Assembly: GCA_016463045.1 (NCBI GenBank)
Contig: JAEMSB010000286.1
Span: 1-5,452, forward strand
DNA from: Niveispirillum sp.
GTDB lineage: Bacteria > Pseudomonadota > Alphaproteobacteria > Azospirillales > Azospirillaceae
DNA: 5,452 nucleotides
Direction: 5' to 3'
The notes beneath the pieces are model-generated. The model was not told where the DNA came from and did no database searches. It was given only the letters and a program-made list of their open reading frames with translations. The position numbers and the translations under genes were made by a program. The number at the start of each line of letters is the position of its first letter. Position 1 is the stretch's first letter. Below are positions 1 through 5,452 of the stretch, piece after piece.

Positions 1-58
1 GTCGATACACATGCCGAGTGTGGGATAGTCGGCGGAAGTCTGGTCAACCAAAATTGAT

Positions 59-77
59 CCTTTCGGTCGCGCAAAGG
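59..77 (-). terminator. Weak candidate terminator after the dioxygenase gene
   Basis: Downstream of the dioxygenase stop (84-86), the minus strand has CCTTT pairing with AAAGG across a nine-base loop (GCGCGACCG), followed by ATCAATTTT. The stem is only five pairs and the T-run is short and delayed. It is the only terminator-like structure in the 83 bases left of the gene. I see no other gene or site in that stretch. Confidence 0.25.
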
Positions 78-83
78 GGGAGA

Positions 84-1544
84 TCAGGCGGCGGTGGCCT
101 GGGCCGGTACCCAGTTGCCATGCAGTCCCTGACGGATGCGGAAAGGCAGGCCGATGGTCGCAATGGGACCGGCTGCCAGATTAAGGGCATTGAACAGCAG
201 CAGCCGGGAGGCGTGCTCCACCAGCCGGTTCTCGATCACCACGATATAGCCGTCGCCCTCCGCACTGGAGCCGGAGCGCGGAATGAAGGCCGGTTCCTGG
301 AAGGAGGAGGTGGAACCGATCCACCAGGTATCGGTCTCTCCCGTTTCCAGGTCGATGCGACCCAGCGTGTTCATCATCAGGCCCGACGCGCTGCGCCCGC
401 CCGGCAGGTCCACGGGCTTGGTCATGTCCTGGACAAGCTGCCAGCCATACCGGTTCTTCTGACCGGCGAAACGGTCATCGATGCGGGGAAACTCGCCGAC
501 CAGATTGGCCAGCGGCGCCATGTGGATGTCGTCGCTGTTGGCGCTCATGTCGACGGTCCAGCGCGTCATGGTCGCGGCGGCTTCATGCGGCTGGAACGGC
601 GCCCCTTCGGTGTCGGGGAAGAAGGGGAACATGTTGCCCTTCGCCATCGGCACATCGAAATGCACCTTGCTGCCATCCTCATGCGCATTCATGACGTGAC
701 TGGCAAAGCAGGTGGGGGCGGAGAACCAGCGGATATCCGCCGCCTTGCCATTGCGCGGCAGCACGCCCAGATGCACGGGCCGCCCGCGATCAAAGCCAAA
801 ATGCGGCAGGCCGGCCTTCAGCCGTTCCCAGGACCCGACAATGGGCACCACATGGAAAACGACATAATTCTCGGTGAACCCGAAATCATGCATCATGCAG
901 TAATAGGGAATCTCGAACCAAACCTCGTTCGTGATCTGCCCCTCCGCGCTGATCGTATAATAGACCATGTCGCGGGTACACAGACCCTTGGCGGCGTAGC
1001 CGAAGCTCAGCATCTCGCCCGTGCGCGGGTCGATCTTGGGATGGGCGGAGAAGGTCTGCGAGGTCATGGCCCCGCCAAAATCATAGGTCGGGTCCAATGT
1101 CTCCAGCGTTTCCGGGTGCATGACCACGGGCGGGCTGTCCTCCTTCAGGGCGAATAGCTTGCCGGCATGGACGACAACATTGGTGTTGGCGGTGCCGCGC
1201 ACCTCTCCCTGCACGCTGTCATCATCGGTCAGGGGGTTACGGTAGGCGCCGAACAGGGCGCGGCCCGCCTCGCGTTCCCGCGTGAACTTGTCGGTACGGA
1301 CCCAGCGCTGCTGCAGGGCGACATTGCCGTCCTTGAAGCGGAACCGCGTCACCATGCCATCGCCGTTGAACCAGATATCGTCGCCGGCCAGCGGCGGGAA
1401 TTGCGGGTCCGGCGCCACGCGGTAGAAGCTGCCATTCAGGTCGGCGGGAACGGCGCCATCCAGCACGGGCAAATGGCCGACCTCCGCCTCCACACCCGAC
1501 GGGGCGAAGAAGCCGGTGAAGTTGGGGGTGTTGGGAAACTTCAT
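84..1544 (-). CDS. Carotenoid oxygenase (RPE65) family dioxygenase, probable lignostilbene/stilbene-cleaving enzyme
   Basis: This 486-residue protein is a complete member of the non-haem Fe(II) carotenoid cleavage dioxygenase superfamily, which splits a C=C bond with O2 into two carbonyl products. Seen: four iron-ligand histidines in their family motifs, H168 (SAHPKID), H219 (MMHDF), H283 (SHVMNA) and H475 (LHGNWV). The second-sphere glutamates are E135 (ALKEDSPP), E351 (GEFPRID) and E417 (QEPAFIPR). F59 (WFNGDGMV), Y101 (FGAYRNP) and K134 match the residues that, from memory, contact the phenolic 4-hydroxyl in NOV1 and LsdA. The length also matches those enzymes. Inferred: it cleaves 4-hydroxystilbenes or related phenylpropenes to aromatic aldehydes such as vanillin or 4-hydroxybenzaldehyde. 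There is no signal peptide, so it is cytosolic. The ATG at 1544 is chosen because AAGGGG lies 6 nt upstream and the N-terminus aligns with the family. It is the last gene of the three, 37 bp after the transporter. A carotenoid or apocarotenoid substrate is the main alternative. The superfamily call is near certain; the substrate class is likely. Confidence 0.95.
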   Translation of the reverse strand: MKFPNTPNFTGFFAPSGVEAEVGHLPVLDGAVPADLNGSFYRVAPDPQFPPLAGDDIWFNGDGMVTRFRFKDGNVALQQRWVRTDKFTREREAGRALFGAYRNPLTDDDSVQGEVRGTANTNVVVHAGKLFALKEDSPPVVMHPETLETLDPTYDFGGAMTSQTFSAHPKIDPRTGEMLSFGYAAKGLCTRDMVYYTISAEGQITNEVWFEIPYYCMMHDFGFTENYVVFHVVPIVGSWERLKAGLPHFGFDRGRPVHLGVLPRNGKAADIRWFSAPTCFASHVMNAHEDGSKVHFDVPMAKGNMFPFFPDTEGAPFQPHEAAATMTRWTVDMSANSDDIHMAPLANLVGEFPRIDDRFAGQKNRYGWQLVQDMTKPVDLPGGRSASGLMMNTLGRIDLETGETDTWWIGSTSSFQEPAFIPRSGSSAEGDGYIVVIENRLVEHASRLLLFNALNLAAGPIATIGLPFRIRQGLHGNWVPAQATAA

Positions 1545-1550
1545 GATGTG

Positions 1551-1556
1551 CCCCTT
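1551..1556 (-). promoter_or_regulatory. Ribosome binding site of the dioxygenase gene
   Basis: AAGGGG on the minus strand lies six bases before the ATG at 1544. It fixes this start over the out-of-frame ATG at 1560, which would open only a shadow frame. Confidence 0.6.
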
Positions 1557-1564
1557 GCATGCAA
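1555..1564. repeat. Ten-base perfect palindrome TTGCATGCAA upstream of the dioxygenase
   Basis: TTGCATGCAA is a perfect inverted repeat with no spacer, inside the 37-bp gap between transporter and dioxygenase, and it touches the ribosome binding site. It is too short and compact to form a useful RNA hairpin. It could be a small operator half or simply chance, and no second copy is seen in the other gap. Confidence 0.25.
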
Positions 1565-1581
1565 AATGTCAGGACGGATGG

Positions 1582-2910
1582 TCATGGGCGATCCTCCGCC
1601 GCGATGGCGCGGGCGGCCAGCCCGTAATGCAGGGCAGCCCAGGCATAGAGGCCGATACTGGCCAGAAGCGCGCTGCGCACCCCGATGGCCGAGGCGGCGG
1701 CTGGGTCGGCAATGCCCGACGCGCCTGCAAACAGATCGCTGAGCAGGCCCAGCAAGGGCGGACCGAAACCCACGCCCACCATGGTGGAGACGAAGAAGTA
1801 GACGAAGGCCGCCGTGGTCCGCTGCTGCGGCGCCACCATGTTCTGAAAGGCAACCAGCGTGGGTACCGAATGGAAGAACAGGAACACGCCAGCGATGGTG
1901 ATCAGGGTGACCGCCGCGACATGATTGTCCAGCCCATAGCCGGCCAGATACAGCGGCACGCTGATGGCGATGCCCAGACAGGGCAGCAGCGCGTACCAGC
2001 GCTTGCCGCGCCGGGCGATGAAATCGATGCCGAAGCCACCCAGGCTCATGCCCGCCGTCGATGCTGTGGTACTGATGATCGCGACATAGAAGGCGGTGGT
2101 GGTCAGCGGCAATTCATGAACGCGCATGAAGAAGGGTGCGGTAAAGGCCCCGCCCGCAAACAGCGCCATGCTGGCCAGCGCCAGACCCGCCAGCATATGG
2201 CGGAAGGCCGGGCGGCGGAACATCTGCGCAAACACTTCACGCGTCCGGGGCGGGCTGGCGGCGGGTGCGGCGACATTGCCCCCGACCAGCCGGTCACTAT
2301 GCCCACGCGGCGGGTCGCGCAGCAGCAGACGGAACAGTATTGCCACCACGATGCCTGGTGCGCAGACCAGCATCAGGGCCACGCGCCAGCCATAATCCCG
2401 CGCCAGCCAGGCCGCCACGACGGAGCCCAGCAAGGCCCCCACCGGGGCACCCAGCCGCATCACGGTCAGGGCGAAACCCCTGCGGTGTGGCGGAAAATGA
2501 TCGCCGATCAGCGAGGTGCTGGGTGCCTGCACCCCTGCCTCCCCGATGCCGACGCCGATGCGGCACAGGAACAACGTCCAGATATTGGTCGCCATGCCGC
2601 ACAGCAGGCTCATCAGCGAAAAGACGGCGACGGAGATCGAAATGATCGTGACGCGGTCGCGCCGTTCGGCCAGCCGCGCAATCGGCAGGCCCAGCGTGGA
2701 GTAAAGAATGGCGAAGGCCAGACCGCCCAGCAACCCGAACTGGAAATCGGTCAGCCCCAGATCCTTCTTGATCGGTTCCGCCAATGTCTGAACGATGACC
2801 CGGTCGACATAAGCAAAGGCCGATACCAGCAGGATCAGCACCAGCAGGGTGGCACGATAGCCGCGTCCGAACAGAGGATCATCGGTCGCCTTCTGTAACG
2901 CAGAGGTCAT
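1582..2910 (-). CDS. MFS transporter, Spinster-like
   Basis: This 442-residue inner-membrane protein has about 12 hydrophobic helices. The first six lie at roughly residues 20-197, followed by a polar Ala/Pro/Arg-rich central loop (198-235) and the second six at about 238-436. TM1 carries AFAYVDRVIV with D36-R37. The TM2-TM3 loop has a motif-A version, GLPIARLAERRDR (74-86), and a weaker copy follows TM8 (GGFGIDFIARRGKR, 291-304). TM4 has RIGVGIGEAG with R117 and E124. The D36/R117/E124 set has the same spacing as the coupling residues I recall from the bacterial Spinster homologue of Hyphomonas, so proton-coupled transport is plausible. Bacterial relatives often sit in aromatic or lipid catabolic clusters, and substrates cannot be read from sequence. 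Position between an outer-membrane receptor and a stilbene-type dioxygenase suggests uptake of an aromatic dimer, or export of a cleavage product. The ATG at 2910 is supported by GGAG five nt upstream. No disruption is visible. Confidence 0.93.
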   Translation of the reverse strand: MTSALQKATDDPLFGRGYRATLLVLILLVSAFAYVDRVIVQTLAEPIKKDLGLTDFQFGLLGGLAFAILYSTLGLPIARLAERRDRVTIISISVAVFSLMSLLCGMATNIWTLFLCRIGVGIGEAGVQAPSTSLIGDHFPPHRRGFALTVMRLGAPVGALLGSVVAAWLARDYGWRVALMLVCAPGIVVAILFRLLLRDPPRGHSDRLVGGNVAAPAASPPRTREVFAQMFRRPAFRHMLAGLALASMALFAGGAFTAPFFMRVHELPLTTTAFYVAIISTTASTAGMSLGGFGIDFIARRGKRWYALLPCLGIAISVPLYLAGYGLDNHVAAVTLITIAGVFLFFHSVPTLVAFQNMVAPQQRTTAAFVYFFVSTMVGVGFGPPLLGLLSDLFAGASGIADPAAASAIGVRSALLASIGLYAWAALHYGLAARAIAAEDRP

Positions 2911-2915
2911 ATCGG

Positions 2916-2919
2916 CTCC
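2916..2919 (-). promoter_or_regulatory. Ribosome binding site of the MFS transporter gene
   Basis: GGAG on the minus strand lies five bases before the ATG at 2910, within AGTGGAGCCGAT. It supports that start. No convincing separate promoter is visible in the 59-bp gap after the receptor gene, in line with co-transcription. Confidence 0.6.
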
Positions 2920-2938
2920 ACTTTCTTAACCGTTGGTG

Positions 2939-2962
2939 AGGGGAGATCGTGTGACCTCCCCT
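2939..2962 (-). other. Intercistronic stem-loop between receptor and transporter genes
   Basis: On the minus strand the arm AGGGGAGGT (2962-2954) pairs with ATCTCCCCT (2947-2939) around a six-base CACACG loop. This gives nine base pairs with one G-U wobble. It begins seven bases after the receptor stop codon. No T-run follows (the next bases are CACCAACGG), so it does not look like a standard intrinsic terminator. It may protect the receptor mRNA 3' end, or cause partial termination that lowers expression of the two downstream genes. The pairing is seen directly; the role is inferred. Confidence 0.6.
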
Positions 2963-2969
2963 GGCTGGA

Positions 2970-5452
2970 TCAGAAGGAGAAGCGGAAGCCGGCCTTGAAG
3001 GTACGCCCGATGCTGTCATAGAGGACTGGGTTGGTGACACCAAAGCTGGACGGCAGGTCGTTCGGCGGATCGCGGTCGAACAGATTGTTCACGATGCCGA
3101 ACAGCTGCACCTTAGTGTCGTTGAAGGTAAGGTCATACTGGGCATTCAGGTTGAACAGCCAGTAATCGCCGACATAATTGTCGCTGATGCTGTTGGCCGC
3201 CGTCGCGGTGTAGCCGGACTGGTGCGGGTCGATCAGCGTGGCGTTATAGACGCCGCGGGAGACATAGCGGGATGTCAGCGTGCCGCTGAAATCACCCTGA
3301 CTGTAGGTGGCGCTCAGCGTGCCGGTGAAGGTCGGCAGGCCCGACGGCTGTGACGTCGGCGAACCGTTCATCCCCGCCCGGTTGACCGAGGCGCCGGTGG
3401 CATCAATGGTGATCAGATCGAACAGATAGGTGCCGAGCGCGCGCAGGGTCAGGTCGCCTTCGCCCAGCGCGATCTTGTAACGGGCCTCGATATCCACGCC
3501 GCGGGTCTTCAGCGTATTCAGGTTCAGGTTGGCGTTGTTGACGCTGGTGATGGTGCCCGCCGCATTGCGGGTGATCAGGGCGCAAAGATCGGTCGCGCCG
3601 GCATTGCAGCGATTGATGATGATCTGCCCGCCCAGGGTGGTGATGGCACCATCCAGGCTAATGTCGAAATAATCGGCGGAGAATTGCAGATCGTCGATGG
3701 GGGTGACGACAGCACCGCCCGTCCAGGTCTTGGCGATTTCCGGGCGCAGCTTGGTATTGCCGCTCAACACGACGGAGGTAAGGGCGCTGCCGCCGGTGCG
3801 CGGGTCGGTCAGGAACTGGAAGCTGGTGCTGGCCGGGGCGTTCAGTTCAAAGAAGTTGGGCGCCCGGATGTCACGCGACCGGGTGCCGCGCACCCGCAGG
3901 AAATCCGTGGGTTCCCAGGACAGCCCGGCCTTCCAGCTCCAGACCGAACCGCTGGTCGAATAGTCGGTCAGGCGGACGCCGCCATTGACCGACAGGCTTT
4001 CGGCGAACGGCACCGATTTCAGCAACGGCACGCCCAGTTCGGCGTAGCCTTCCTTGACCTTGATATTCGGGCCGGAGATGGCCTGGCCGGAGCTGGTGAT
4101 GAAGCGCAGAGCCGATGAAATCTGGTCGGCGCTGCCAGCCACGCTTTCCACACGGTATTCCGCGCCCGTCGCGAAGGAGACCGGGCCGGCGGGCAGTTCC
4201 GCGACCGTGCCGGAGATGTTGGCCGACGCCACCTGCTGGATCAGGTGCGTCTTCTGCCAGGCCGTGCCATAGGCATAAGCGACGGCCTCGGGCGAGAAGC
4301 GGTTCTCACCGAACAGATTCAGCGGCTTGCACCCCGCCACCAGCGGGTTGGTCGGCGTGGTCAGGGTCGACCGGCAGACGATATTGCCGTTGGCGACACC
4401 ATTCTGGAACAGGCCCTGGTCAACCGCATCCACCGCGCGGGCGAAATTGTCGGTGATCTGGGTGTTGCGGGTTTCCTGTTCGTAATTCGTGCGGCCATAC
4501 TGATAATAGGCATCCCACTGCCACCCATCGCTGAAATCGCCACGGGCGCCGGAGACGAGGCGATAGGTCTCGCGCTCCACCTCCGCCACCGGCGGACCGA
4601 TATCGTTGGAGACGCGGCCGAAGGAGAAGCTGGTCTGGTTGGCCGTCACCAGTTGCGCGCGCAGGGCCGCCGGCAGATAGGCATTGTCACGCTGGATGGT
4701 GATATTGCCGGTATTGCGGGCCGACGCGCCGATGGTTTCCGCGTTGGCGCGGCCATAGGAAGCTTCCATGAACAGTTCGACACTGTCCGTGGCCTGATAC
4801 TTGGCATGCATCATGCCGGAATAGCGCTCAACCGGCGCCACCAGCGGGAAGTTGTTGTAGAAGCCATTGACCGGATCGGCGCTGCCACCCGACTGGAACA
4901 GGCCGCCATTGGAGAAGGCGGGGCCGGTAGCATAGTAGGTGCCGTAATCATGGTTGAAATAGGTGCCATCGGGCCGAAACTCGATCCCGCGCAGCGCACC
5001 CGTGGTGATCAGGCCGTTGAAGGATGCGGTTGCCGTGCGGGCATTGGGCAGCAGGATCTGACGCGCCAAACCGTTGGTCTGCGGCGTCGGGTTGGAAATG
5101 GTATTGTAGCTTTCGGCACACCAGGACCGGCTGTAACAGTCACCCATGCCCTTGTTGTTGGAATATTCGCCGCCGATCACGACATGGCCGCGACCATCGG
5201 CAAAGTCGGTGCCGCCAGCCAGGGTGGCATAGACTTCACGATTGTCATCTTCCTGCGACAGACCATACTGCACGCTGCCGCGCACGCCTTGCAGGCTGGT
5301 ATTCAGGATGACGTTGACGACACCGGCCACCGCGTCAGAGCCATAGGCCGCAGAGGCACCGCCGGTGACCACTTCGCTGCGTTCGATCAGGACGGTCGGG
5401 ATCAGGTTCAGGTCGACGGAACCCGACGGGGAATTACCGCTGCCGGCGATGG
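2970..5452 (-). CDS. TonB-dependent outer-membrane receptor, N-terminus beyond window edge
   Basis: The visible 826 residues are the end of the plug and the complete C-terminal beta-barrel of a TonB-dependent receptor, which imports bulky ligands into the periplasm using TonB/ExbBD energy. The frame is open to the right edge. A GTG at 5372 could be called as a start, but 26 further in-frame codons read as plug sequence (VDLNLIPTVLIERSE), so it is internal. The signal peptide, TonB box and early plug are off-window. Visible residues about 1-50 are plug, ending in TGGASAAYGSDAVAGVVN; the rest alternates beta-strands and long loops. Conserved barrel features are DIRAPNFFEL (about 527-536), NNLFDRDPP (about 788-796) and the terminal FRFSF, whose final aromatic residue is the usual BAM assembly signal. 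Three cysteine pairs lie in probable loops (visible 105/111, 359/374, 615/623). The ligand cannot be assigned from sequence. Linkage to the transporter and dioxygenase suggests an aromatic or plant-derived compound; a siderophore receptor is a weaker alternative. Confidence 0.95.
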   Translation of the reverse strand, partial: IAGSGNSPSGSVDLNLIPTVLIERSEVVTGGASAAYGSDAVAGVVNVILNTSLQGVRGSVQYGLSQEDDNREVYATLAGGTDFADGRGHVVIGGEYSNNKGMGDCYSRSWCAESYNTISNPTPQTNGLARQILLPNARTATASFNGLITTGALRGIEFRPDGTYFNHDYGTYYATGPAFSNGGLFQSGGSADPVNGFYNNFPLVAPVERYSGMMHAKYQATDSVELFMEASYGRANAETIGASARNTGNITIQRDNAYLPAALRAQLVTANQTSFSFGRVSNDIGPPVAEVERETYRLVSGARGDFSDGWQWDAYYQYGRTNYEQETRNTQITDNFARAVDAVDQGLFQNGVANGNIVCRSTLTTPTNPLVAGCKPLNLFGENRFSPEAVAYAYGTAWQKTHLIQQVASANISGTVAELPAGPVSFATGAEYRVESVAGSADQISSALRFITSSGQAISGPNIKVKEGYAELGVPLLKSVPFAESLSVNGGVRLTDYSTSGSVWSWKAGLSWEPTDFLRVRGTRSRDIRAPNFFELNAPASTSFQFLTDPRTGGSALTSVVLSGNTKLRPEIAKTWTGGAVVTPIDDLQFSADYFDISLDGAITTLGGQIIINRCNAGATDLCALITRNAAGTITSVNNANLNLNTLKTRGVDIEARYKIALGEGDLTLRALGTYLFDLITIDATGASVNRAGMNGSPTSQPSGLPTFTGTLSATYSQGDFSGTLTSRYVSRGVYNATLIDPHQSGYTATAANSISDNYVGDYWLFNLNAQYDLTFNDTKVQLFGIVNNLFDRDPPNDLPSSFGVTNPVLYDSIGRTFKAGFRFSF

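Noticed and set aside
1..83. Possible start or end of another gene at the left edge
   Set aside because: The 83 bases contain no frame with a plausible start, ribosome binding site or recognisable protein sequence.
18..1157. A 379-codon open frame on the plus strand opposite the dioxygenase gene
   Set aside because: It has no family motifs and a low-complexity composition, and it lies antisense to a gene with all catalytic residues intact.
1237..1560. A minus-strand frame starting at the ATG at 1560, upstream of the dioxygenase start
   Set aside because: It runs out of frame inside the dioxygenase gene and is Arg/Pro/Gly-rich with no motifs. The ribosome binding site fits the ATG at 1544 instead.
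1516..2898. A 460-codon open frame on the plus strand opposite the transporter gene
   Set aside because: It is rich in Gln, His, Gly, Arg and Ala with no recognisable domain, and it mirrors the well-supported MFS gene. Long antisense frames are expected in GC-rich coding DNA.
3684..4118. Plus-strand frames of about 60-145 codons opposite the receptor gene (also 3697-3963, 4054-4272, 4115-4456, 5024-5311)
   Set aside because: All lie within the receptor barrel coding region, with skewed composition and no domains; they are shadows.
2970..5372. GTG at 5372 as the true start of the receptor
   Set aside because: The frame continues upstream to the window edge with typical plug-domain sequence, so this GTG is an internal valine.

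Overview
The window is GC-rich and fully coding on the minus strand. It holds three tightly packed, co-directional genes. In transcription order (right to left) these are a TonB-dependent outer-membrane receptor whose N-terminus lies beyond the right edge (2970-5452), a 12-helix major facilitator transporter of the Spinster-like type (1582-2910), and a cytosolic non-haem iron dioxygenase of the carotenoid oxygenase / RPE65 superfamily (84-1544). The style of the receptor (plug ending in an SAAYGSDAVAGVVN-type motif, paired cysteines in the extracellular loops, FSF terminus) and of the transporter suggests a Gram-negative alphaproteobacterium. A sphingomonad or Caulobacter-like organism fits best. 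This is an inference from protein style, not a species identification.

The dioxygenase has all four iron histidines (H168, H219, H283, H475) and the three second-sphere glutamates (E135, E351, E417). It also has Phe59, Tyr101 and Lys134. As I recall, these match in identity and nearly in number the residues that hold the 4-hydroxyl of phenolic stilbenes in the bacterial lignostilbene dioxygenases NOV1 and LsdA. I therefore read it as a stilbene- or phenylpropene-cleaving enzyme rather than a true carotenoid cleaver. The expected products are aromatic aldehydes.

The gaps are 59 bp (receptor to transporter) and 37 bp (transporter to dioxygenase), and both downstream genes have usable Shine-Dalgarno sequences, so a single operon is likely. 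The simplest model is stepwise uptake and cleavage: the receptor brings an aromatic dimer or other bulky ligand across the outer membrane, the transporter moves it or its products across the inner membrane, and the dioxygenase splits a double bond in the cytosol. The substrate is not proven by the sequence.

Non-coding features are few: a strong 9-bp hairpin without a U-tract between receptor and transporter, a 10-bp palindrome just upstream of the dioxygenase, and a weak hairpin after the dioxygenase that could end the transcript. There are no RNA genes, mobile elements or CRISPR arrays that I can see. The long plus-strand open frames are antisense shadows typical of GC-rich coding DNA.
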